Assembly: GCA_947599995.1 (NCBI GenBank)
Contig: CANQFW010000037.1
Location: forward strand, 1 to 12,832
DNA length: 12,832 nucleotides
Direction: 5' to 3'
Origin: an uncultured Clostridia bacterium
Lineage (GTDB): Bacteria; Bacillota; Clostridia; TANB77; CAG-508
Shown: positions 1 through 7,439 of the stretch, piece after piece
How the letters are laid out: every line of letters starts with the position of its first letter
Position numbering within the stretch: position 1 is the first letter of the stretch
Position numbers and translations under genes: made by a program
Notes under the pieces: model-generated
What the model was told of the DNA's origin: nothing
Databases searched by the model: none
What the model saw: only the letters and a program-made list of their open reading frames with translations

Positions 1-166
1 ATTTCTGGGGGTAAGGGGGAACTATGCCTTTTTTTCTTATTTTGGTTTTATTTTTATAAATTTTTCTTTCAAACTAACCTCCAAAATTAAATAGTATGTA
101 CCCCTTTCTATCAAGCAATTGGCTCAATAAAAAAGGGAGTTGACGATATTTTTACTTCTTAATTAA

Positions 167-574
167 TCAATGTTTATCGCATTTATCGTTACAGAATCTG
201 CAAATTAATAAATTAGCTAAGTTAATTATTTGATAAACTAAGAAGAAAGCTACTGCACCTACTAATATAGCGACACCAACTGTAAATGTTGGTAAAGATG
301 TTACAGTTAATGCAAATATACTTGTAATTACAGAACCTACTGTACTTGCTATTAAGCATCCGCTTTCTAAACATTCACATTTTTCTCTTTTGTTACAAAC
401 AAAACTTAAAATTATTGCTAAAATACCTATTATTCCTAATATTAGGGTAATAAATAATAATGCAGGAACTGAAGCTATAAGTCCTAAAAAGAATACTCCT
501 GCAATTCCAGCTGCAGCAATTAAACTAGTTATAACGTTGAAAAGTAGGCAAAATATATTCTTGTTTTTACACAT
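167..574 (-). CDS. Cysteine-rich four-helix membrane protein, function unknown
   Basis: A 135-residue protein I do not recognise as a named family. Hydrophobicity suggests four membrane helices, at about residues 9-30, 33-59, 71-93 and 97-124. Nine cysteines sit outside or at the ends of these helices: C2 and C9 at the N-terminus, C60, C66, C68 and C73 in the central hydrophilic loop (rich in Lys, Arg and Glu), and C125, C128 and C132 in a short tail ending Cys-Asp-Lys-His. With four helices and the charged loop inside, all three cysteine clusters would face the cytoplasm. The start is the ATG at 572-574, preceded by a strong AAAGGAGGGA site (581-590). It is transcribed divergently from the CDF exporter at 715. 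Metal binding or redox sensing is inference only. The gene is very likely real because of the RBS, the promoter and the coherent membrane topology. Confidence 0.8.
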   Translation of the reverse strand: MCKNKNIFCLLFNVITSLIAAAGIAGVFFLGLIASVPALLFITLILGIIGILAIILSFVCNKREKCECLESGCLIASTVGSVITSIFALTVTSLPTFTVGVAILVGAVAFFLVYQIINLANLLICRFCNDKCDKH

Positions 575-597
575 ATGATATCCCTCCTTTTGATAAT

Positions 598-627
598 ATT
601 ATATGAGATTTAAAAGAAATTTGTGAA
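598..627 (-). promoter_or_regulatory. Sigma-A promoter for the Cys-rich membrane protein
   Basis: On the minus strand, TTCACA (622-627) and a perfect TATAAT (598-603) are separated by 18 bp. The RBS follows about 8 bp downstream of the -10, so the predicted leader is very short. Confidence 0.55.
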
Positions 628-660
628 GACTAATTTTGATATGAAAAAGTTAAAAATTTC

Positions 661-689
661 TTTACTAAGTTAATTTAAAATGTTATACT
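661..689 (+). promoter_or_regulatory. Sigma-A promoter for the CDF transporter, extended -10
   Basis: TTTACT (661-666) and TATACT (684-689) have a 17 bp spacer, with TGT directly before the -10. The predicted start of transcription lies just before the RBS AGAGGAAG (703-710), leaving a leader of about 20 nt. There is no room for a riboswitch, so any metal control would be at the promoter. Confidence 0.6.
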
Positions 690-714
690 ATTATTCTAAA
701 AGAGAGGAAGAAAT

Positions 715-1872
715 ATGTTAAAAAAATTATTTATAAAAGATTATAATAACGTAAATAACCCAAAAGTGAGAAATCGATATGGAGTCGTGTCTGGAGCGTT
801 TGGGATTATATCTAATATTATCTTATTTATTATAAAGCTAATAATAGGGATAATAGCAAATAGTGTAACAATTATTGCTGATGCTTTTAACAATTTGTCG
901 GATAGTCTTTCAAGTATTATTACAGTAATTGGTTTTAGACTTTCAAGCAGACCAGCAGATAAGGAGCACCCATATGGACATGCAAGGTATGAATATATAA
1001 CAGGAACAATAGTTGCATTTTTAGTTTTCGTTGTTGGAATTTTATTTGTTAAATCATCAATAGAAAAAATAATTCATCCTGAAGAAATTATTTTAGAAGG
1101 GGCAACCTATATAGTGCTAATTGTTGCAATAGCTATAAAATTTTGGCAGATGATGGTTTACATTGACTTTTCAAAAGCTATAAATTCTAAAGTGATAAAG
1201 GCAAATGCTCAAGATTCAAGAAATGATATAATTACAACATTGGCAGTAATCATAGCTATGATAATTATGGATATGTTTAATATAAATATAGATGGATATA
1301 TCGGGCTTGTTATTTCTGCATTTATTGTAATTTCTGCAATAAAAATGATAAAAGAAACCATCGATCCTTTATTAGGATCTGTACCAAGTGAAGAACAAAT
1401 TAATAAAATAAAGAGTGAAATATTAAAATACGATGGAGTAGAAGGAATTCATGATTTAATGATTCACAATTATGGTGCAGGAAAGGATTTTGTAACTGTT
1501 CATGTTGAAGTTTCATCTGATATGAATATTGTTGTTGCACATGATTTAGCAGATAGTATAGAAAGACATTTTATGAAAGATTTAAATTTGAATTTAACAG
1601 TTCATATTGATCCAATAGATATTAAGGATGAAAATACTAGAATATTACATGATAAAATAAAAAATATATTAAATAAATTTGATAATGAGATTAGTTTTCA
1701 TGATTTTAGAGTAGTAGAGAGTAGTGATTCCAGAAAAATAATTTTTGATATTGTTGTTCCTTTTGAGATAGAATATAGTAAGGATGAGCTAGTCAAGATA
1801 CTTCAAGAAGGTCTGAAAAATGAAAAAGAAGAGTTTGTCTTTTCAGTCAATGTTGAAAAGCCAATCTTGTAA
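715..1872 (+). CDS. Cation diffusion facilitator (CDF) divalent metal exporter, probably Mn(II)
   Basis: A 385-residue CDF-family secondary transporter that would export divalent metal from the cytoplasm in exchange for protons. Six helices are visible at roughly residues 23-45, 51-75, 97-118, 130-150, 172-190 and 195-215. The TM2 signature DAFNNLSD (56-63) is followed by HPYGHARYEY (85-94), and TM5 carries QDSRND (166-171). Aligned to the YiiP-type A site (i, i+4 in TM2 and TM5), the ligands read N59, D63, D167 and D171. An Asn-Asp-Asp-Asp site is the arrangement described for Mn(II)-selective MntE, so Mn is the best guess; Zn or Fe remain possible. Residues about 225-300 form the usual cytoplasmic dimerisation domain. 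About 80 further residues (305-385) look like a second, similar alpha/beta domain, an extension known in other Firmicute CDFs. The gene starts at an ATG with AGAGGAAG upstream and ends at the hairpin 1880-1930. Confidence 0.93.
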   Translation: MLKKLFIKDYNNVNNPKVRNRYGVVSGAFGIISNIILFIIKLIIGIIANSVTIIADAFNNLSDSLSSIITVIGFRLSSRPADKEHPYGHARYEYITGTIVAFLVFVVGILFVKSSIEKIIHPEEIILEGATYIVLIVAIAIKFWQMMVYIDFSKAINSKVIKANAQDSRNDIITTLAVIIAMIIMDMFNINIDGYIGLVISAFIVISAIKMIKETIDPLLGSVPSEEQINKIKSEILKYDGVEGIHDLMIHNYGAGKDFVTVHVEVSSDMNIVVAHDLADSIERHFMKDLNLNLTVHIDPIDIKDENTRILHDKIKNILNKFDNEISFHDFRVVESSDSRKIIFDIVVPFEIEYSKDELVKILQEGLKNEKEEFVFSVNVEKPIL

Positions 1873-1879
1873 AAAGCAG

Positions 1880-1930
1880 TTTTGTGACGTTTCTTAATTT
1901 AACTCTTGTAAAAAAAGAAACGTCACAAAA
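1880..1930. terminator. Bidirectional terminator hairpin between CDF and TelA genes
   Basis: A perfect 16 bp inverted repeat (1880-1895 with 1915-1930) around a 19-nt loop lies between the convergent CDF and TelA genes. Thymine-rich sequence follows on the minus strand (after about 1878) and, less cleanly, on the plus strand (1931-1936), so it probably serves both transcripts. Confidence 0.75.
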
Positions 1931-1947
1931 TTATTTAAAATTATATC

Positions 1948-3123
1948 CTAATTATTTTCAGAAATGATTTTTACTTCTAAAAGTTTATTTTTAAGCTCAG
2001 ATTCAATCTTAACAAGTTCTCCTTCAGCAGCAATTCGCTTAGCTTTTCCGTCACTGTGGATTTCAATTAATTTATCAATAGTTTCAATTAAATCATTGTT
2101 GGTTTTTTGAAGTGTTTCAACATCAACAATAGCTTTTTCAGATTCTTGAGCAATTTCAACAGTACCTTGTTTTAATAATTCACTGTTGGCTTTTAGCATA
2201 TCATTTGTAAGTTCAGAAACTTTTCTCTGAGAATTCAAAGCTTTTTTTGCATTTGCTAATCCTAAAGCGATAACTATTTGATTCTTCCAAAGAGGAATAG
2301 TATTTATTAAAGAACTTTGAATTTTATCTACAAGTTCACTATCATTGTTTTGTATTAATCTAATTTGAGGAGCCATTTGAATAGAAATTATTCTTGTAGT
2401 TTTTAAGTCATAAAGTTTCTTTTCAAATCTATTTATTGTATCAGACATATCTTTTACAGCTTGAACATCTAGTTGATCATTTGTTTCTTCTGCTTTCTTG
2501 CGAAGATTAGGTAATGTTACATTATTCAATTCTTCAAGTTTCTTTTCTCCTGCGATGATGTATAAAGATAGTTGTTTAAAATATTCTAAATTTTTATCAT
2601 ACATTGTATCAAAAGTTGCAATATCTTTAAGCATAGAGAATCTTTGACCTTCTAAGTTTTTCTGAATTTTGTCAATGTTATTTTCAACTTTATTATATTT
2701 TGCAATTAATTTATCAAATTGCTTTTTCGCAGAGTTAAATATACTTAAAAATCCAGTCTGTGGAGCAGTAATGTTAGATGTATCATTATTAAATGATTTT
2801 ATTTCTGTAACAAGAGAAGCTAACATATCTCCAACAGCTCCAGTATCTTTTGTTTTTACTTCTGCTAGAACTTGGTCAGAAAATTTTGAGATGTTAGTTT
2901 GAGCAGATGCTCCATACTGAAGTAACTGGGCAGTGTTTGTTACATCAAGTTTTTCTACAAAATCATCAATGGCTTGTTTTTCAGCTACTGACAATTCGTC
3001 ATAGTTTAAAGATTTTTCAATTTTATTTTCTGATATTTCTTGTCCATCTAATAGAGTGGTTTCAACTACTTTTTTGTCAACTTTTTTGTCGACATTTAGT
3101 TCTAAATTATCCATATTTTTCAT
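1948..3123 (-). CDS. TelA-family protein (toxic anion resistance family)
   Basis: A 391-residue, mostly alpha-helical soluble protein with no signal peptide or membrane segment. It matches the TelA/KlaA family of 'toxic anion resistance' proteins. Family-like stretches include FDTMYDKNLEYFKQLSLYI (171-189, followed by AGEKKLEEL), TLPNLRKKA (203-211), and a core block about 249-290 with MAPQIRLIQNN and PLWKNQIVIALGLA. The C-terminal part (about 300-385) is predicted coiled coil. The family was named from plasmid tellurite resistance; in Firmicutes its biochemical role is not established, and it often sits beside XpaC-like membrane proteins. This is the last gene of the operon, 12 bp after the VWA gene stop. 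The first ATG has AAAGGAAAG close upstream; an ATG three codons later is also possible. Residues 11-18 are a VDKK repeat encoded by a near-perfect 12-bp tandem duplication, in a variable acidic N-terminus. Confidence 0.88.
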   Translation of the reverse strand: MKNMDNLELNVDKKVDKKVVETTLLDGQEISENKIEKSLNYDELSVAEKQAIDDFVEKLDVTNTAQLLQYGASAQTNISKFSDQVLAEVKTKDTGAVGDMLASLVTEIKSFNNDTSNITAPQTGFLSIFNSAKKQFDKLIAKYNKVENNIDKIQKNLEGQRFSMLKDIATFDTMYDKNLEYFKQLSLYIIAGEKKLEELNNVTLPNLRKKAEETNDQLDVQAVKDMSDTINRFEKKLYDLKTTRIISIQMAPQIRLIQNNDSELVDKIQSSLINTIPLWKNQIVIALGLANAKKALNSQRKVSELTNDMLKANSELLKQGTVEIAQESEKAIVDVETLQKTNNDLIETIDKLIEIHSDGKAKRIAAEGELVKIESELKNKLLEVKIISENN

Positions 3124-3135
3124 TCTTTCCTTTCA

Positions 3136-4878
3136 TTATAAATTAGAATTAAATAAATTCTTTAATTCATAAATAACGTCTTCTGATTCAGCATTAATAC
3201 TTGCTGCTTCGTTTATATTTGAAATTTTTTCAAGTGCAGATATGTTTGCGTTATATCCAATTGTATAAATTGGAATATCCAGATTTTCAATAACATTGCT
3301 TGCATCTGTTAAAGAGTGACCTTCATTTGTCTCGCCGTCACTTAAGACAAACATCATAAGTTTTGAATCTGGTACTTCTTTTTGTTTTTCTATAAGCATA
3401 TTTGTTGCGACTAAGATTGCGTCAAATGTTGCAGTATTTCCATTTGCAGATAGACTTTGAACTGTACCGTTAAAGTATGATCTTTGATTTAAATCAAATT
3501 GTGCAATAGGTAGGTTTATTGTAACATTAGAACTATAACTTACAAGTCCTATGTAATTATTTTTATTAATATACTGACTTGCATTTATTAAAGATTCTTT
3601 TAACTTATTTATAGGACTACCAAACATACTACCAGATACGTCTGCTACGAAAACAGCAATTATTGGTTTACCTAAATCTTTTTCTTCTTTCCATAATTGC
3701 TGAGCTTGAAGAATTATTGAACCATCATATGTTTTTATTTTTGATTCGTATCCTAATGAATCTGTAAATCCATAAGATTTAGCTAGTTTTTGTGAATCTG
3801 AATTCTGGCAATATTTATTGAACATGTTTAAAGTTTCGGATTTTTCTGTTGATAAATTTCCTATAGAGTACATAGGGTTGTTATGAGAAACTCCGAAAGG
3901 AACGAATGTGTAGTTATTCTTAAGGTTTGTATCGTTTAAATATGTTTGATATTCTAGTATGAAAGCGTCTAATGAACCGCTTTCAGCAGCTGTTCTCATT
4001 TGCATTGTTGTATAGGATACAAAGGGAATGTTTGCCTGAAATTCTTGAAATCCATTTTTAGCTTTATCACTTAATGGATTTGATTCTTCAAAATAGCTTA
4101 ATGTGGATATTAAGAAGTTAAGACCAGTTGAGCTTGCATACGGATTTGTATATCCTAAAGATATTTCATTTTTTGTAGTAGCCTGAACGACAGCAGCTAA
4201 ATCAACTGTTCCATAAGACGATTGCAATTTATCGTAAGTTGATTTTGAAAGTAATATTCCAGCAGTGTTTTTTACAAGAGAATTATTAGTTTTTGTAAGA
4301 GTTGCGCCACTAGCAATTGCCATATCTCCCCAAAGTTCATTAGATGGAGTAAAGGCATCAGGTACATACTTTCCAGATGTAATGTAATCTACAGCTGCAC
4401 CAGAAGCAATAGATCTTACTGAAACTGAAACAGATTTATCGCCTATTTTGTATCCAGAGCTGTTAAATTTTCTAGCAACCTCGTTTAACCATCCGTCTGT
4501 TCCTTCTCCTGCTTTTTCAGGTGATGAAAAAATTTCTATGTTAATTTCTCCTTTACCTTGAACACTTAAAGGATATTGATTAATATCTGGTAATTCGTCT
4601 TTTAATGTTGTTGAACCAATATTTACTGTTGATTTTACAGGGGTACCAGTTGTATAGTTAATGTTTTTTAAATATTTACTTAGGTCTGTTACAGCTTTAG
4701 AATAAGATTTTTCTGAAGCAGATTGACCTAAATTTCTTGTGCTATAAATTCCAACTACTATAACAACTATAAATATTGCTATAAGTGCAAATATTTTAAA
4801 TAGATTATTTTTTTCTTTTTTCATAAATAAATTTATCGTATAATTTGTTTTATTTCTAAAAAGAAATAATTTTTTCAT
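3136..4878 (-). CDS. Membrane-anchored solute-binding-like plus von Willebrand factor A (VWA) fusion protein
   Basis: A 580-residue protein with one N-terminal hydrophobic segment (about 27-45), probably a signal anchor placing the rest outside the cell. Residues about 110-380 resemble a type II periplasmic-binding-protein fold: a strand-rich start (INIEIFSSPEK), GWLNEVARKFN (129-139), and NELWGDMAIASG (180-191). Residues about 405-570 form a VWA domain. Its metal-ion-dependent adhesion site looks complete: DVSGS (413-417), a Thr in GNTATFDA (T482 or T484), and D514 in LSDGETN. So it should bind Mg or Mn and an acidic partner. The architecture resembles proteins annotated as solute-binding/VWA or 'Ca-activated chloride channel-like'; the ligand is unknown. 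Start is uncertain: the ATG at 4876-4878 has its only good Shine-Dalgarno (AAAGGAG) about 27 nt upstream with an in-frame TAG between, and the ATG at 4822-4824 (residue 19, just before the anchor) has no clear site. It is the middle gene of the operon. Confidence 0.85.
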   Translation of the reverse strand: MKKLFLFRNKTNYTINLFMKKEKNNLFKIFALIAIFIVVIVVGIYSTRNLGQSASEKSYSKAVTDLSKYLKNINYTTGTPVKSTVNIGSTTLKDELPDINQYPLSVQGKGEINIEIFSSPEKAGEGTDGWLNEVARKFNSSGYKIGDKSVSVSVRSIASGAAVDYITSGKYVPDAFTPSNELWGDMAIASGATLTKTNNSLVKNTAGILLSKSTYDKLQSSYGTVDLAAVVQATTKNEISLGYTNPYASSTGLNFLISTLSYFEESNPLSDKAKNGFQEFQANIPFVSYTTMQMRTAAESGSLDAFILEYQTYLNDTNLKNNYTFVPFGVSHNNPMYSIGNLSTEKSETLNMFNKYCQNSDSQKLAKSYGFTDSLGYESKIKTYDGSIILQAQQLWKEEKDLGKPIIAVFVADVSGSMFGSPINKLKESLINASQYINKNNYIGLVSYSSNVTINLPIAQFDLNQRSYFNGTVQSLSANGNTATFDAILVATNMLIEKQKEVPDSKLMMFVLSDGETNEGHSLTDASNVIENLDIPIYTIGYNANISALEKISNINEAASINAESEDVIYELKNLFNSNL

Positions 4879-4914
4879 TTTTCTAACAAACTATTTATAC
4901 GAACTCTCCTTTCG

Positions 4915-5589
4915 TTATAAATTTTCGCTTTCACCACGAAGAACTTTTAAAGAATTTGTCATATCACTTAATACATTGCGAAGTGTATCATCTGAGGCTG
5001 TATCGTCCATTTGAGAAACTTCGGTTAGTAATTTATTAAATTCTACCAAAATACTTTCATTGCTTTTTAGAAGTTTTTGAACATAGGATTTGTGCTCATT
5101 TTCTAAAGAATTACTAGAATCAGAGTCGAATATTGCAATTCTGTTTAGTATTTTTCTAATGTTGTTAAATAAAAATGTAGTTGCTTGTTCTCCTAGATCT
5201 ACTAAAGCTGTAAAGTGTTCTTGATTATTTTGTTCTAGAAGTTCATTTAACACATTTTTTTTTCGTGATATTGAATCTAACTGTGTAAGAGCCTGTTTTA
5301 TTTCATTTGTAAAAGGTGAATTTTTTGTTAGTTTTGACTCTAATGCATTTTTATAGTCATTTGAATTCTTTAACTTGTCAAGGTCATATCCATATTTTGC
5401 TTCTGTAGAGTGTGTTAGATATATGATTTCAAATGATAAGATAATTAAATTTATCATTATTATTACTATAAATAAAATGAGATTATTTTGAAAGGTTATG
5501 CCTAAAATACCTGGTGAGAAAATACATACATCGACAATTGCAAGAAGTATAGTAAAAACTACAAATTTTGAAAAAACTTTATTATTCAT
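4915..5589 (-). CDS. Two-helix membrane protein with cytoplasmic coiled coil, possibly XpaC-like
   Basis: A 224-residue protein with two adjacent N-terminal membrane helices (about 9-31 and 36-58), followed by about 165 hydrophilic residues. The latter are rich in Leu, Asn, Glu, Lys and Ser in heptad-like patterns (about 95-150 and 165-220), so probably a helical bundle or coiled coil on the cytoplasmic side. No catalytic motif is visible. It is the first gene of the operon with the VWA fusion and TelA, starting at an ATG with a near-perfect AAGGAGG 6-7 nt upstream and a strong promoter. By position and shape (two helices then a helical domain) it could fill the role of the XpaC-family partner often found beside TelA in Firmicutes. 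The sequence similarity is not strong enough by eye to call it XpaC. Confidence 0.82.
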   Translation of the reverse strand: MNNKVFSKFVVFTILLAIVDVCIFSPGILGITFQNNLILFIVIIMINLIILSFEIIYLTHSTEAKYGYDLDKLKNSNDYKNALESKLTKNSPFTNEIKQALTQLDSISRKKNVLNELLEQNNQEHFTALVDLGEQATTFLFNNIRKILNRIAIFDSDSSNSLENEHKSYVQKLLKSNESILVEFNKLLTEVSQMDDTASDDTLRNVLSDMTNSLKVLRGESENL

Positions 5590-5627
5590 ATATACCTCCT
5601 TATTTTAAAATAAATTTTACATTTAAT

Positions 5628-5656
5628 ATTTTAGCATAATATTTAAAGGTTTTCAA
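5628..5656 (-). promoter_or_regulatory. Sigma-A promoter of the 2-TM/VWA/TelA operon
   Basis: On the minus strand, TTGAAA (5651-5656) and TAAAAT (5628-5633) are separated by exactly 17 bp, with TGC just before the -10 (extended -10). It is the only clear promoter for the three genes. It reads away from the transketolase promoter, whose -35 lies 12 bp away. Confidence 0.7.
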
Positions 5657-5667
5657 TAAAAATCGTG

Positions 5668-5696
5668 TTGTATTTTTATTAATTTTGGTATATACT
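5668..5696 (+). promoter_or_regulatory. Sigma-A promoter of the transketolase/SDR operon
   Basis: TTGTAT (5668-5673) and TATACT (5691-5696) are separated by 17 bp. This would give a leader of about 90 nt. A second perfect TATAAT lies at 5743-5748 without a good -35 and could be an alternative start site. I see no riboswitch structure in the leader. Confidence 0.5.
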
Positions 5697-5793
5697 AAAT
5701 ACAGTTAATTAGCAAAAATAAGTACTGATAAAACAGAAACTTTATAATACATACTTTACCACAAATGTAAAAGTAAAATGGAGGAATTATTAA

Positions 5794-6633
5794 ATGAGAG
5801 ATAAATGTTATAAAATAGAAGACACTAAAGAATTAAAACAAATATCAAAAAATATAAGGAAACATATAATAGATCAAGTATACCTTGCAAAATCAGGGCA
5901 TCCAGGGGGATCACTTTCTATTGCAGATATTATGGCAGTTTTATATTTTAATGACATGAATATTGATGAAAAAAATCCATTGTGGGAGCAACGAGATAGA
6001 TTTGTATTGTCAAAAGGACATTGTGCACCAGCATTGTATGCTACACTTTGCGAAAGAGGTTTTTTTGAAAAAAAGGACTTAGAAAGTTTCAGAAAAATTA
6101 AAAGCTTTTTGCAAGGACATCCAGATATGAACAAAACACCGGGAGTAGATTCTTCTTCAGGTTCACTGGGGCAAGGGCTATCTATTGCAAATGGAATGTC
6201 AATAGCTGCAAAGTTAGATGGTAAGTCATATAGGGTTTACTGTTTATTAGGTGATGGTGAGATAGAAGAAGGACAGGTATGGGAAGCTGCAATGGCATCA
6301 AATAAATATAAATTGGATAACTTATGTGTTATTGTAGATAATAATAATTTACAAATAGATGGAACGATTAAAGAGGTTATGAGTTCTTATCCAATAGATG
6401 AAAAATTCAAAAGTTTTGGATTTAATGTAATAAATATTGATGGAAATGATATAGATCAAATTATAAAAGCTTTTAAAGAGGCAAGAAATTTAAAAGGAAA
6501 ACCAACATGCATTGTTGCAAAAACTATAAAAGGCAAAGGGGTTTCTTTTATGGAAAACAAATGTGAATGGCATGGAAAGGCTCCAAGTGAAGAAGAATAT
6601 AGGATTGCTTTAGAGGAGATAAATAATTTATGA
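5794..6633 (+). CDS. Transketolase, N-terminal subunit (split enzyme, TPP-binding half)
   Basis: A 279-residue homologue of the N-terminal half of transketolase, the normal length for the split bacterial and archaeal form. Transketolase moves two-carbon units between sugar phosphates in the non-oxidative pentose phosphate pathway. Visible hallmarks are SGHPGGS (34-40), SKGHCAPALYA (73-83), GHPD (108-111), GSLGQGLS (123-130), the thiamine-diphosphate/Mg motif starting GDGE (153-156) and ending NNN (183-185), and WHGKAP (259-264). These residues form the diphosphate end of the cofactor site; the other half of the active site comes from the C-terminal subunit. That subunit normally follows directly, but here the next gene is an SDR overlapping by ATGA. 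The enzyme is therefore incomplete as seen in this window. The start has GGAGG 9 nt upstream. Confidence 0.93.
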   Translation: MRDKCYKIEDTKELKQISKNIRKHIIDQVYLAKSGHPGGSLSIADIMAVLYFNDMNIDEKNPLWEQRDRFVLSKGHCAPALYATLCERGFFEKKDLESFRKIKSFLQGHPDMNKTPGVDSSSGSLGQGLSIANGMSIAAKLDGKSYRVYCLLGDGEIEEGQVWEAAMASNKYKLDNLCVIVDNNNLQIDGTIKEVMSSYPIDEKFKSFGFNVINIDGNDIDQIIKAFKEARNLKGKPTCIVAKTIKGKGVSFMENKCEWHGKAPSEEEYRIALEEINNL

Positions 6634-7379
6634 AGGTATTAATAACTGGTGCCTCGTCAGGAATAGGAAGAGACATGGCAAGAGAATTTGCAAAAAGAAA
6701 GTACGATTTAGTACTAGTAGCAAGAGATGAAAAAAAACTTGAATGTTTAAAGAATGAACTTGAAAAAAAGGTGGAAGTTACAGTTATTTCGATGGATTTA
6801 TCTAAAGAGAAAAACTGCAAAGATCTATATAATATGCAAAAAGATATAGATATTTTAGTAAATAATGCAGGATTTGGGGTTTTTGGTGAATTCACCAAAA
6901 CAGATTTGGATAGAGAAATTAATCTAATAAAAACAAATATAACTGCAGTTCACATTTTAACTAAATTATATTTGCAAGAAATGTGCAAGAAAAATAGTGG
7001 AAAGATACTAAATGTATCATCAATTGCAGGAAGCATGCCAGGACCACTTATGTGTGCATATTATGCTTCAAAAGCATATGTTTTAAGGTTGTCTGAAGGA
7101 ATAAGAGAAGAATTAAGAAAGCAAAAGTCAAAAGTACAAGTAAGTGTGCTGCAACCGGGGCCTGTTAATACTAATTTTAATAATGTAGCAAATGTAAAAT
7201 TTAATCTGAAATCTTTAACTAGTGAATATGTTGCAAGATATACAGTAGATAAATTATTAAAAGGAAAATTTGCAATTGTTCCAGGATTTAGCATAAAGTT
7301 TGCAAGATTTTTTGCAAAAATTACCCCTAATAATGTAGGTACTAGATTTGTTTATTATATGCAGGAAAGAAAAAGATAG
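6630..7379 (+). CDS. Short-chain dehydrogenase/reductase (SDR), classical type
   Basis: A 249-residue NAD(P)H-dependent oxidoreductase of the classical SDR family. It has the Rossmann glycine motif TGASSGIG (6-13), an Arg after the second strand (R32, favouring NADPH), the structural NNAG (78-81), N103, catalytic S131, and Y144-x3-K148 in YYASK. It resembles the DltE/YqjQ-like group of general SDRs; the substrate cannot be read from sequence. Its ATG overlaps the stop of the transketolase half-gene (ATGA at 6630-6633), with a GAGGAG site inside the upstream gene (6612-6617), so translation is probably coupled. The C-terminal helix (about 223-249, basic and aromatic) could touch the membrane. 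The gene ends just before the hairpin at 7384-7439. Confidence 0.93.
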   Translation: MKVLITGASSGIGRDMAREFAKRKYDLVLVARDEKKLECLKNELEKKVEVTVISMDLSKEKNCKDLYNMQKDIDILVNNAGFGVFGEFTKTDLDREINLIKTNITAVHILTKLYLQEMCKKNSGKILNVSSIAGSMPGPLMCAYYASKAYVLRLSEGIREELRKQKSKVQVSVLQPGPVNTNFNNVANVKFNLKSLTSEYVARYTVDKLLKGKFAIVPGFSIKFARFFAKITPNNVGTRFVYYMQERKR

Positions 7380-7383
7380 TAAA

Positions 7384-7439
7384 AAAATACTCACACATTC
7401 ATTTCTGATAACACTAGAATATGAATGTGTGAGTATTTT
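7384..7439. terminator. Bidirectional terminator shared by SDR and murI
   Basis: A perfect 19 bp inverted repeat (7384-7402 with 7421-7439) with an 18-nt loop that can pair further (7403-7406 with 7416-7419). Arms begin and end in A4/T4 tracts, so both convergent transcripts see a hairpin followed by U residues. The last stem base overlaps the murI stop codon (7439-7441), so murI translation runs right up to its own terminator. Confidence 0.88.

Noticed and set aside
1..100. On the minus strand a GGAGG site followed by TTG opens an 11-codon lysine-rich frame, and a second frame runs proline-rich to the window edge.
   Set aside because: The first frame is too short and uses a rare start. The second has no ATG, GTG or TTG start. 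The true gene, if any, lies outside the window, so I made no call. The G-rich tract at 6-20 also has no pairing partner for a terminator.
1948..5589. Calling the operon a tellurite-resistance (ter) cluster.
   Set aside because: Only the TelA family member supports it. No TerD, TerC, TerZ or tehAB-like gene is present, so the phenotype should not be assumed from the family name.
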